Source: Aegilops tauschii subsp. strangulata (Eukaryota; Streptophyta; Magnoliopsida; Poales; Poaceae). From it: 64,000 nucleotides of DNA. This document shows, piece by piece, positions 1 through 10,396 of this stretch; within the stretch, counting starts at the first letter, position 1; each line of letters opens with the position of its first letter. The stretch is from the NCBI RefSeq assembly GCF_002575655.3, contig NC_053035.3:380409792-380473791 (forward strand). Direction: 5' to 3'. The position numbers were made by a program, and so were the translations under genes. Under the pieces are notes generated by a model. The model had not been told where the DNA came from, did not search any database, and was given only the letters and a program-made list of their open reading frames with translations.

Positions 1-300
1 TCTTATTTTTCCAAACATACTAATGGCGCACCAGGGCACAATGCGCCATTACTAGTTCTAACTAGTAATGGCGCACCAGCCTCGGAGTGCGCCACTACTA
101 TTTTTTTGCAAAACTACTAATGGCGCACCAGTGTATAGTGCGCCATTACTAGTTTAAACTAGTAATGGCGCACTGTGCCCTGGTGCGCCACTACAATTTT
201 TTTTGCAAAACTACTAATGGCGCACCACCAGCAGGTGCGCCATTAGTAACCAGGGTTACTAATGGCGCATTTGTAGGTGGTGCGCCATTAGTAACCTGGG
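1..300. repeat. 5' subterminal repeat array of the CACTA element
   Basis: About twelve half-sites, AATGGCGCACC and its complement GGTGCGCCATT, alternate in inverted pairs separated by short A/T-rich spacers (for example near 24/48, 67/88, 121/139, 164/184, 218/234 and 259/279). In En/Spm such subterminal motifs are bound by the TnpA-type protein and are needed for excision; that role is family knowledge, not visible here. The array stops abruptly near 300 and a pyrimidine-rich leader begins. Confidence 0.9.
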
Positions 301-772
301 ACCAGCTAGATATTTTGGACAGCCACACCTACCCACTCACTTTCCCCACTTCATTCTCTCCACCTCCTCCTCCAAGCTTGTCTCGGCTGCCTCCTCCTCC
401 TCACCTCATTTGCACCATAAATTCATCCAAATTAAGTGGCTCAACCCCCTTTTTGATAGGTAAGTAAGGGGGAAGCCATCTTTATGTGTTGTTCTCCCTC
501 CAACAACGTGCACATGCACTTTTTATGTCCTAGCTAGATCTATGTATGTTTGTGGTGTTGCATATGTTTGTGGTATTTCATATATGTTTGTGTTTGCAGG
601 TACCGGTATTTGAAATGCGAGAGTTGCCGATATTTTGCCGGAATGTTGATTCATTTCCGTTTCGGCGAGAATTTTGGCACTATGCATTCTTTTTGGTCCT
701 ATTTTTAGGGAAAGTCATGCCAAATTTTTTCTTGGTTCTAAAATATCATTTTGCTCTATCCCGCAGGCGACC
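301..772 (+). promoter_or_regulatory. Leader and 5' intron region of the TNP2-like gene
   Basis: Between the subterminal array and the transposase start is a CT-rich stretch (about 340-460). It is followed by T-rich DNA with two possible splice acceptors, TTTGCAGG near 600 and CCCGCAG ending at 766, six bases before the ATG at 773. The stretch 610-735 resembles 7,465-7,570 ahead of the second CACTA gene: both contain GGAATGT.GATT, TTCCGTT.CGGC, CCTATTTT and GTCATGC motifs in the same order. No TATA box stands out. Confidence 0.45.
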
Positions 773-3700
773 ATGGTCCGCACGATGACCGAAGGCATCG
801 TGAATAGGTTTTTGAGCTCCGCGAAGGCCGAGATGCTTGAAAAGAACGAGACGGAGATAAGATGTCCGGGTCAAAGATGCAAGCTGAAGAGCCTTATTGC
901 GGACCCGGATTCCGGGCAGGTGCGGGACCACCTGCTCTTGCGTGGTTTCATGGATGGCTATCGGTGGCAAGGTGATGAAGATGACTATGAAGTCGTCCAT
1001 GGGGGCCGGGCAAGAAATGAGGAAGGGCAGCGAGAAGACGAAGAATCTCCAGGACATGATCACGAGGGTGATGTTGTACACAGTCATCATGTAGAAGATG
1101 CCGGACATGATGATGACGAAGATGCCGGAGCAGACGAAGGGCATGATCATGAAGATGAAGATGCCGGCGGAGCAGACGATGATGGACCATCGATGGGCTG
1201 GGTGCAGGACCCTCATATTCAAGAGCTGCTTCTCAAGCAGACGGATAACGCAGGAGCTGCCGCCCGAGAGAAAGCCAAGCTGGATCAACTGGAGATAGAT
1301 GCGGTTACTCCATTGTATGAAGGATGTAGGCCCGAGGATACCCGCCTGAAAGTAACGCTCATGGCTCTGGAGATGAAGGTAAAACACAAAATGACCGACG
1401 CATGCTTCGACAAGAACATGTCATTCTGGCACGAACGTCTTCCCAAGGGGAATAAGTGCCCGACCAGTTTCGAGGAGGCGAAGAAAATCCTGTGTCCTCT
1501 GGATTTACTGCATGTGAAATACCATGTGTGCATGAACAATTGCATCATTTATCGGGACGAGCACGCGGAGTTTACCATATGTCCGGTGTGCGGCGTCACT
1601 CGATACAAGAAGAGGAAGAAAGCTCCTCGAAAAGTGGTGTGGTACTTTCCGGCCACTCCTCATCTGCAGTGGTATTTCGCAGACCCTAAGGTAGCAAACC
1701 TCCTTTGTTGGCACGCGGATAGGGAGGAGAAGAAGCGAGAAGATGACGCAAATCATTCGGAGATAAATAAAAAAGACAAGATGCTGAGTCACCCTAAGGA
1801 TGGGAGCCAGTGGCAAGCGTTGAACTTCGAACACCGAGAATTTGGGAAGGATCCAAGGAACATCATGCTGGGCGCGAGCACCGATGGAGTCAATCCGTTT
1901 GGTAGCCAGAGAAGCACACATAGCACCTGGCCTGTGTTTGTGTGGATGTACAACCTCCCCCTGGTTGGGCATGAAGAGGAAGTACATTCACATGAGTATG
2001 CTAATTGAAGGGCCGAAACAACCAGGGAACGACATCAATCTGTATCTGAGGCTGCTGAAAGAGGAGCTAGACACGCTGTGGAAAACGCCAGCCAATACGT
2101 GGGACGCCGCAGAGAAAGGATATTTACCTATGAGAGCCGCACTGCTCACGACGGTGCACGACTATCTCGGTTACGGATATCTCGTGGGGCAGGTGGTCCA
2201 CGGATTTTCTGGATGCGTCAGGTGCATGGATGACACAACGTATCGCTAGCTAGATAGAGATCCCGGGTCTTCGAAAACCGTGTTCATGGGACATCGAAGG
2301 TGGCTTCGCGACGATGACCCGTGGAGGAAACGCAAGGATCTGTTCGATGGTGAAACCGAACCCCGAAGACGCCCGCGTACGAGGAACTGCCGGGAAAGAA
2401 GCAAAAGGCGCCAGAGCCGCTGCTGAAGTTATGGAAAACGAGGTCTGTTTTCTGGGACTTGCTGTACTGGAAGATCCACCGTGTGCCTCACAGCCTTGAT
2501 GTCATGCATATCACGAAGAACGTGTGCGAGAGTCTGCTTGGTACCCTGCTCAACATGCCAGAGAGGACCAAAGATGGGCCGAAAGCAAGGGCAGACTTGA
2601 AATCAATCGGCATCAGGGAGGAGCTTCACGCTAATGATGATGATGATGAGGCGAAGCAGGACACGGAAAGTCGTCGCAAAGGCAAAAAGGCCAAGAAGAC
2701 CGGAAATGACTTCCCTCCCGCGTGCTTCACTCTAAGTCAGGAGGAGATCGATCAGTTTTTCACCTGCCTCGTAGGAGTAAAACTTCCTTACGGTTACGCC
2801 GGGAAGATAAGCAGATACCTAGACTCAGCGAAGCAGAAGTTCAGCGGGATGAAGTCTCACGACTGTCACGTGCTGATGAAGCAGATACTTCCAGTTGCAA
2901 TCCGTGGGATCATGGACGCGCACGTCCGTGAAACGTTATTTGGCCTATGCAACTTTTTCGACGTCATCTCTCGGAAGTCGGTTGGCGTGAGGCAACTCAG
3001 AAGGCTATAGGAAGAGATCGTGGTGATACTATGCGAGCTTGAGATGTACTTCCCGCCCGCATTCTTGAATGTTATGGTGCATCTGCTGGTCCATACCGTG
3101 GAGGATATCATCCAACTCGGGCCGACGTTCCTGCACAGCATGATGCCGTTCGAAAGGATGAATGGTGTCATCAAAGGATACGTTCGCAACATGTCACGTC
3201 CAGAGGGAAGCATAGCCAGGGGCTTTCTGACCGAAGAGTGCATCTCCTACTGCACGAATTATCTAGGCATCGAGAACCCCGTTTGTCTGCCCGTCAACAG
3301 GCACCTCGGTAGGCTCGCTGGATGGGGTCACCGTGAGGGTCGCCGCGAAATGCATGTCGACTTCGAGGGTCGACTCGCCGACTTTGAAAGAGCAAACCTA
3401 GTCGCGCTACAACACATAGACGTGGTCGATCCTTGGGTGGTAGAGCACTTAACCTTTATTGAGAAGACGTACAATGACCGAGGCCAACAGAGGACGGACG
3501 GAGATATAATCAAAGAGCACAACTCATGTTTCACGCGTTGGTTCAAGCAGAAGCTTCTGTCGTACCCTTTACATGAGGATTCTTCCGCGGAAGAACAACT
3601 CATATTCGCCTTGTCACAGGGCGCCGAGCACAACCTGATGACGTATGAGGCGTACGATATCAACGGCTACACATTCTACACCGAGGATAAGGACATGAAG

Positions 3701-4225
3701 AGCGATGGTTATCAGAACTCCGGGGTAACGATGGAATCCTACACCAGTAACGACAAGGATAGATACTATGGAAGGATCGAGGAGATCTGGGAGCTGAGCT
3801 ACGCTGGAGAGAAGGTCCCGATGTTCCGTGTCAGATGGGCCAAGAGCGTCATAAAAGAAGACAGGTATTTCACCACCGTGGTTTTACCCGAAGCCAAATC
3901 CAATACCGCAGGCGCGAACGTCACCGCGAAAAATGAGCCATGGGTACTGGCTTCCCAAATGGACCAATGCTTCTTCATTACCGACCCGTCAAAGCCCAGT
4001 CGTGTTGTCGTGAGGAGAGGCAAAAGGAAGATCATCGGAATGGATGGAGTCACCAATGAGCAAGACTTCGACAAGTACGGCGACTCGAAGATGGAACATG
4101 ACGAAGACGATGAAGTATCAGCATACACCACAAGAAGAAGCAGGACCACCCTACCTAAAGGACGTCCGTTCAAGAGAAGAACTCCATTTACGAAAAATAA
4201 GGGCAAGAAGATTGTGAACAGATAG
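773..4225 (+). pseudogene. TNP2-type CACTA transposase (Transposase_21 family), disrupted
   Basis: This would be the catalytic transposase that cuts the element ends. The start is the ATG at 773, just after a splice acceptor. In order I see an N-terminal Transpos_assoc-like region (about residues 1-80, Cys-containing, ending GFMDGY), an acidic His/Asp-rich linker, the Transposase_21 core (TDGVNPF near 1,880, then NLP and EGPKQPG), SLDVMHITKN near 2,490, a DUF4218-like part (YFPPAF, PFERMNG, 3,040-3,260), and a DUF4216-like part (YYGRIEEIW to the basic C-terminus, 3,765-4,225). Four lesions break it: a frameshift near 1,965, TAG at 2,247, a frameshift near 2,374 and TAG at 3,008. Both TAG codons stand where family members usually have Gln. 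The 400 codons after 3,010 are open, so decay looks modest. Confidence 0.9.
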
Positions 4226-4375
4226 CTAGCTAAGATCGATTGTATTTAAATTGTAGCCTTCATTTCTCGATTGTATTTCATGGGCACTTTTCGAACTCCT
4301 GAAATATTTTTAAATTTCACGGACACTCGATCTCGATCCCCCTTCATCTCGATCGCTATCGCACCTCGGCAGATC

Positions 4376-4637
4376 CAGCCCCCCTCGCCGCCGAGCACCC
4401 CCCGCACCCTCTACCCCACTCCACCGGCCGCAGCCGCCGAGCACCCCCCACACCCTCTACCCCGCTCCACCGGCCGCCGCCGCCGACGCCCCGCACCCTC
4501 CCCCGCTCCACCGCCGCCGACGACCCACCGCACCCTCCCCTCCTCCACCGCCGCCGACGACCCACCGCACCCTCCCCGGCCCGCTCCACCACCACCGACG
4601 ACCCCCCGCACCCTCCCCGGCCCGCTCCACCGTCACA
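4376..4637. repeat. GC-rich tandem repeat (CACCGCACCCTCCCC type)
   Basis: Directly downstream of the transposase stop and a short 3' region (4,226-4,375) is a C-rich minisatellite with units of roughly 30-50 bp containing CCGCACCCTC, CCGCTCCACC and GCCGACGAC. It is open in several frames on both strands, giving proline- or glycine/arginine-rich translations. I regard these as compositional artefacts rather than genes. It may act as a spacer or 3' UTR. Confidence 0.75.
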
Positions 4638-4649
4638 AATGAATGCAAC

Positions 4650-4880
4650 TAAAATTGCAAAAAAAACAAATTTGATTATATTTTCAAATAACAAATTTGA
4701 TGATATTTTCAAATAACAAATTTGATGATATTTTTTCATATTCATAAATATTTTCAAATAACAAATTTGATGATATTTTTTAAAAAATTATTACTGTTTT
4801 TATAAAAAATTATTACTGCTTCATATTCATATTCATTTTCTAAAAAATTATTAGATGCAACAAAAAATAATAAAAAAATT
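4650..4880. repeat. AT-rich tandem repeat (CAAATTTGATGATATTTT)
   Basis: Three to four copies of CAAATTTGATGATATTTT with AAATAA spacers, then TAAAAAATTATTA copies, form an AT-rich block right after the GC-rich minisatellite. The sharp change in base composition at about 4,640 marks a junction between two modules of the element. No coding potential. Confidence 0.75.
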
Positions 4881-5072
4881 ACTTATGGCGCTCCTCTGGC
4901 TGGTGCGCCATTGCTATATAAAAAAAAAAGATTACTAATGGCACACCTCTGGCTGGTGCGCCATTGCTATATAAAAAAACGATTACTAATGGCGCACCGA
5001 TCGTGGGTGCGCCATTGCTATCTAAAAAAAACATTCTAATGGCGCACCGCTGTGGGGTGCGCCATTAGTAAG
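4881..5072. repeat. Internal array of subterminal-type CACTA repeats
   Basis: Four paired half-sites (ATGGCG.ACC then GGTGCGCCATT) recur here near 4,885/4,900, 4,938/4,955, 4,988/5,008 and 5,039/5,057, with A-rich spacers. The motif is the same as at the element ends but lies in the middle, just before the leader of the second gene. It could be a TnpA-type binding array that regulates the second promoter, or the scar of a second CACTA element end that has lost its terminal repeat. Confidence 0.85.
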
Positions 5073-5079
5073 CTTCCCG

Positions 5080-5600
5080 CCTAGCAAATTCCTCCCTCTC
5101 CCTCGCCAGATCCCCTTCCCTCTCCCTCGCCAAATCCACCCGCACGCTGCCCCGACCCACACGACGCCGCCGCCCCGACCCCCGCCGGACTCCACCCCCG
5201 CCGCCCCCGCGCCCCCGCGCCCCCCACCACTGCAGATCCCCCGCGCCGCCGCCGCCGCGCCCCCCACCACTGCAGCTCCCCCGTGCCGCCGCCCCCGCGT
5301 CCCCCACCACTGCAGCTCCCCCGCGTCGACTCGCGAAGCACGTGGCCGCCGGCCTCCCCACGACCAACCGAGGCGCCCAGGAGGACCGCCGCCGTCTTCC
5401 CCTTCGACTACGAGGACTCGGACGAGCTCGGACGCCATCGAGCCATCCCTTCGATGCCGCCGCCGCCGACCCTGACCCCAACTCCGACCCCTCCGGTGAC
5501 CGGCCGCGCCCGCCCAGGTCCCTCTCCTCCTTCCTCCTTCCTCCTTCTTGTCCAGCGCCCGCCGCCCCGACAGCATCTCCAGCAGCACCACCCCGCAGTT
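5080..5600 (+). other. C-rich leader region of the second CACTA gene
   Basis: A pyrimidine-rich stretch follows the internal array, as one follows the 5' array at 301-460. It contains repeated CTCCCTCGCC and three copies of CCCCCACCACTGCAG spaced about 45 bp. Long ORFs exist on both strands but translate to low-complexity Pro, Ala or Gly/Arg-rich sequence. I infer a 5' UTR or first exon of the downstream gene; no splice sites or start can be fixed. Confidence 0.4.
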
Positions 5601-5609
5601 GTACATTTT

Positions 5610-5959
5610 TTGGGGTATTAAGGCATTTTAGAGTTAGTTTTATTCATGAGGCGGTACTTTATTTTAATATTTGAAAGGGCCTCTCACAAGACATGTATTG
5701 TCAAGCACATCAATGAACTAATCTTTTTATTTATTATAATCTTACAACCAAACATAAGCAGGACAGTGTTGGGTTCAATTTTCACTGGTATTTATTTTGG
5801 GGCATCAATGCATTTTAGAGATAGTCTTGATGGATGCAGTGCTTCAATTTAATAATCAGTAAGGACCTCATAGTAGTGCATGCATTGTCAAGCACATTGA
5901 AGGAACAATCTTTTTTGTGCAGTACAATATCCCAACTAAACACAAGCAGGACAGTGTTG
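5610..5959. repeat. Tandem duplication of about 160 bp in the CACTA intron region
   Basis: Two diverged copies lie at about 5,610-5,771 and 5,798-5,959. Both start TTGGGG.AT.AA.GCATTTTAGAG, pass through TTGTCAAGCACAT and end AAGCAGGACAGTGTTG. Divergence is clear, so the duplication is old. No coding signal. Confidence 0.75.
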
Positions 5960-7464
5960 TGGGAATACCTGTTCCATTGAGGATTTCTGACATCAGATTT
6001 GTTTAGCAGCCCCATTTTGATACCATTACTTTTCTTGGGGGGCAAATCTCCAGTGTGATTTTTTCTTTTCCAAAGGAAAAGAAAATGTGGTGTATAACAA
6101 ATGTATTATTTGGTGGAAATTGAGATATCATATTAATCGTTGACAAATTGGCTTTGAACAAATAATCTTAAATCCATGCATACCTACACAATTCATCTAT
6201 TTGCTCAAATTTCTCCAAATTTGCATTTTATTGTCTGTTTATGATTTGGAAATATTCTAATTCAAGTTTTGTTGCGTATAACAAAACACAGTCACCTCCA
6301 AAGAAAAGCATCAAGGACGGTACCTACAAAAGGATTATCTGTAACGAGGTCGATAAGCTGGTAACTAAGTTCTGTTCTGTAAAATCTCTCGACTTTTTTA
6401 GCGTTATAAGGGTCCATAAGCAGTGTTGTCATCAGGTCCAGACATAAGCTCCTGTAGTAAGTAGCTTTTGGTTTTATCTTTGTAAGATAACTGGTTCTTG
6501 TAGTTTGCTGTTGGTTTCTCTTAATGGTAATCGGAGGGGTAAACCCTTCCTTGATAAAAATTAAAGTGTCTGGTTTGTCGATTGCAGAACTGAACTTCTC
6601 TTTGAGAATGTGTACTCTATGCTCTTGACATTTGCGCTTAAAGTTCTGAGAAAATCCACATGGTCTTTCATTTTTGTTGCATTGTTTTATCTATATGGTC
6701 TTTCATTTCAGAGTTACACTTATATCATATTAATCATTGACAAATCCACATGCTTAATCAATCGAGTAGTAAGTTGTTTAGGCTTGGCCATTTCCACTCA
6801 TTGTAGATAGATAGAGTTACACTTTTGTTACATTGCGTTATCTTTCTATAGAGTAGTAATGCTCCACTTCCATTGGTACTACTTGTGATGCTGACAGCAA
6901 GTCTGTAATTACTCTAATTAGTTAGGGAGGGAGGGGGCTAATTATAAACAGTAGCAGATGCATGTGCTACATATTCTAGACTGGTGATGAGCAATGTGTC
7001 CACGCATACATTTCTTTCTTTTTTCTTTTTGGAAGGGAATATATGTGTTGTTATCACCTCACCAGCGGTCAGAGTTGATGTTTGGAGTGCACACTGACTG
7101 GTGGTGCCATTTTTACTGGCTTTTCACTGATTAACCTAACTATTTATCTTAATTAATTTATTAATGGATCAGTTAGTACTACTCCTGTCCAGTGGGTAAA
7201 TATGGATTAGCAATGTCATCAAGCTGCTCTCCAGCAAACTAAGAGAGAGAGGGAGGGAGCAGCCATGTGGCCACGTGTTGTGTATGAACTGCAATTTCAT
7301 TTATGTTGTTATAAGTTTGTTGCTGTCAGCATGAGTTAACTTGCTGTCATTTATCGAAATTCAGAATGTGCTGGACTATATGTTCATTGGTACTACTTGT
7401 GATGCTGCTACTGTACTACTTGGGAACTTTGTCAACTTGTGATGCTGCTGTTGTACCCCGAGAG
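5960..7464 (+). other. Non-coding interior of the CACTA element
   Basis: AT-rich DNA between the C-rich leader and the second leader-like segment. I see no protein domain, RNA gene or clear inserted element; ORFs here are short and low in coding signal. It most likely forms intron sequence of the Transposase_24-like gene. Confidence 0.4.
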
Positions 7465-7606
7465 GCCGTTGAGTTTGCTGGAATGTCGATTAACTTCCGT
7501 TCCGGCAAATTCGGGTACTCCGTATGTCCTATTTTCAGCAAAGGTCATGCTGAAATTTTCCATGAATTTTAGCATGACTTTGCTAAAAATAGGACATATG
7601 GGGTAC
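7465..7606 (+). promoter_or_regulatory. Second leader module with a 42-45 bp foldback hairpin
   Basis: Positions 7,465-7,570 echo the leader of the transposase gene (610-735): GGAATGTCGATT, TTCCGTTCCGGC, CCTATTTT and GGTCATGC occur in the same order. In addition the segment folds on itself: 7,515-7,559 pairs with 7,565-7,606 (GTATGTCCTATTTT against AAAATAGGACATA) around a 5-base loop, with a few mismatches. The inverted partner is absent from the first leader. Function is unknown; a long imperfect hairpin in a transcribed leader could feed small-RNA production. Confidence 0.6.
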
Positions 7607-7740
7607 TTGTGACTAATGCATGGGCTGGGGTCTTAGTACTTAATTAAGTAGGATCAACTGCCCCTTTATTCTTGCTGCATTAAACCATAGGTGGCAATAG
7701 AGCCAAGTGATTAGGCCCAACTTAGAATTCTCCTTCCCAG

Positions 7741-7940
7741 CTTAGCTTTTAGGGTGCCTCGGTGTCGATGAGAACCTAAATGATGTACGCTTAGGCTTTT
7801 AGGGTGCCTCGGTGTCGATGAGAACCTAAATGATGTACGCTTAGGCTTTTAGGGTGCCTCGGCGTCGACAAACCCTAAATGATAAAACCTTAGCTTTTAG
7901 GATGCCTCGGTGTCGACAAACCCTAAATGATGAGACCATG
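7741..7940. repeat. 50-bp minisatellite, four units
   Basis: Four direct units start at about 7,746, 7,796, 7,846 and 7,894, each beginning CTTTTAGG.TGCCTCGG and carrying AACCTAAATGAT. The first two are almost identical and exactly 50 bp; the last two are slightly shorter and carry CGACAAACCC instead of CGATGAGAAC. The array ends about 60 bp before the start codon of the second gene, so copy number could affect its leader. Confidence 0.9.
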
Positions 7941-8001
7941 ATCTTGTTCCTTGACAATAACCAACTTTTTGACCAAACTTTTTTCCTATTTAGAGCGAAA
8001 C

Positions 8002-10396
8002 ATGGCCCACAACGATGAGGCCGGCGGTTCGGGCGGCAAGCAATTCTGGGAGCTGTCCCAGGAGCTGGAGGAAGAACCTCACCGCTATGAGGACAACGCC
8101 GCGGAAGACACCTATCCTGACTACACAACCCCTAGTGGCGTCGGGGATGACACCACTGATGGTGCCACCGAGGATGCCACCACTGATGATGGCGGCGCAC
8201 GCACAGATGGCAGCCAACCGAAGAGGCAACGGAAGGACCGGCGCCCGAGCGTGCTCGGCACCGTCAAGGAGGAATTTACTGAAGTGAACTCCGACGGGCA
8301 TCCAACGGCGCCCAAACAAGTAGTCAAGGGGTTCTCGGTTCAGCTCGGGTGCATTTTCCGGAGCACCGTCTCGATCAACACCGAGAACCTAAGGCATAAG
8401 GACCGAGGGAATTTGCGCAGCCTCCTCTTCACGAAGCTGGACGAACGATACAAGTTCCTCGCTGAGTTTCCAAACACACGCCTCTCAGGGAATAAAGTGA
8501 ACAGTGCCGCCCTCATGAGGATGAGCACGGCCCTGTCTACATGGAGAAGCACGGTGAAGGCAATGATTGAAAAAGGTGATAGTTATGAGAAGATCAAGGC
8601 GAAATATCCTTTGATGTGCGAAGATGACTACAAGGAGTTCAAGATCAAGTGCGAGAGCAGCGCAACCTCCGAATCAAGTCAGTGGGGGAAAGAAATGCGT
8701 CAGTTCAACTTAGGGGTCCACCAACTCGGTCCCGGCGGTTACAGAGTGGCGGAGCCTATATGGGACAAGGAGGACGCGGAGCATGCTGAGCAAGGCCTAC
8801 CGCCTCGCTTCGAGAAATTCCGTGACAAGCAGACCAGGAACTTTGTCAGGGCCCGGTACAAGGAGGACCCGGTAACAAAGGAGCTTACCACGGATCCGAA
8901 GACCAGAGCGCTTGAGCTTGTTCTGGTAAGGAATACACCCCCGCGTAATTAGCTCCATATGGTTGCATTCTAATTAATGAAGCCAAATTTCTAAATTGTT
9001 CACATTCCTTCCGCAGGAGGCTGAAAGCAGTAGCGCGGGGTCGTCTCAGAGCTCCCCTTTTGACACCCCTTTAAATAGGGCGTTGAACATAATGAAAAAC
9101 AAGGATAAGCTCAGTAAGCCGTCGTCAGCTGGTCGTGTGGCTGGCAAAGGCTTGTCCACAAAATGGTCGTCATACTATACCGCTGGTGGGCGAAAGGAGA
9201 AAAAGACCAGCTCAGAAAGCCAGTCGCGCGAGGTTCAAGAACTGAAGGCACGAGTGGCACGGATTCCAGAGATTGTCCAAGAGCAAGTGCAACAGCAACT
9301 GGGAACGACGCTCACCGCCATTGTGCCTACCTTGATTCAGGGGCTGACGACGTGGATTGCGGGCGGCCAACAGGGACCTCCCCCGGTTCCCAGCTTCACG
9401 GCCAGCAACTCGCACAACGTGCAGGAGGCGCCATTGGTGTCTCCGGCGGAGGCGGTATTCGTGTCTCCGGCGCCGGCACGGGCATTGGAGCTTAATGCAC
9501 CCGGGTGTACGCCATCCGGCACCTCGCCAGCAAGCAGCCCCTCCGTCAGTTGCACGCCCGCCGTTGGTGGTGCCTCAACATTAGCCGAGCTCGACGGCAT
9601 CACGGTAACTAAGCCTCTCGGCCGATGACTTCATCTCCTTGGCTTTGACTGGGCATCCCTGACGCCCTACGTGTTTTCGTAGGGCGCCGCCGACGTTCCT
9701 TGCACTCTCCTGCACTTCGTGGGCGGCGAGTTGGTCGATGTCGCCAAGGGCAGAATCATTCAACCGGGCAACCGCGTGTACAACGGTAATCCGATGCCAC
9801 CCACCTTGTATAGGGTTGAACTGGTTCGGGTGCTGCCAGGCTGCGACGAGTTGTTACCTCCGATTCGACCCACTGGGGCCGACGAAGATGATGTGATGAC
9901 CCTCAGCGCTTGCGTAAGCTGGCCCCTACTTTGGCCGAAGAGCCAGATTCGTTTGGGGGCGGGGGACACCACCCCACAGACAAGACCGCCAGTCGTGCCA
10001 GCGCCAAGCCATGGCAAGAACGCCGCAACGCTACCGGACATGCCGGACATCCCTATGGCACATGATCCAGACATGCATATGCCACAGGATCCGGACGATG
10101 ACGACAACGACGACGGTACATTTTCCAACGTCGATACGTACTTTGCCGAACATGGGTACAGTGACGAGTTCTGCGGGCCTCCTTCTCAAGAACCCAACCC
10201 TGAAAAAGACGACCGCGATCTAGCTGGTACGGCGGAGAAACCCAATTGCAACAGGCGTCGTCTGGCGTGCAGTTCTCAGGAGACGCCTCGAGCTGCCACC
10301 TTCACCGAGCCTCAGATAGCTGAGGTGCAAAATATTATCAGCCCCAACACGCTCAAGAAGGCGGTCTGTGAGCAGAACTCGATCCCATTACAATAG
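8002..10396 (+). pseudogene. Transposase_24-like (TnpA-type) CACTA protein, broken
   Basis: The likely start is ATG 8,002 (MAHNDEAGG), shortly after a possible acceptor TATTTAG. The first 308 codons are open: an acidic N-terminus, a basic patch KRQRKDRRPS, then a domain with FRSTVSINTENLRHKDRGNL, KFLAEFPN and EFKIKCESS typical of plant Transposase_24 (PF03004) proteins. A canonical intron (GTAAGG at 8,926 to CCGCAG at 9,016) joins in phase to an exon with a coiled-coil-like VQELKARVARIPEIVQEQVQ and a Pro/Ser-rich tail. The frame then meets TGA at 9,626 and TAG near 9,680 but resumes (GGELVDVAKGRIIQPGN) to TAG at 10,394. In En/Spm this partner protein binds subterminal repeats; by analogy it would bind the GGCGCAC arrays. 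Confidence 0.8.

Noticed and set aside
746..1387. Minus-strand ORF of 213 codons
   Set aside because: It is the shadow of the transposase coding strand, including its acidic His/Asp repeat; no domain of its own.
4271..5674. Proline-rich and glycine/arginine-rich ORFs on both strands
   Set aside because: They follow the tandem C-rich repeats exactly and have no domain; compositional artefacts.
7741..7940. Direct repeats with regular 50-bp spacing, considered as a CRISPR-like array
   Set aside because: Units are contiguous without variable spacers and lie inside a plant CACTA transposon; this is a minisatellite.
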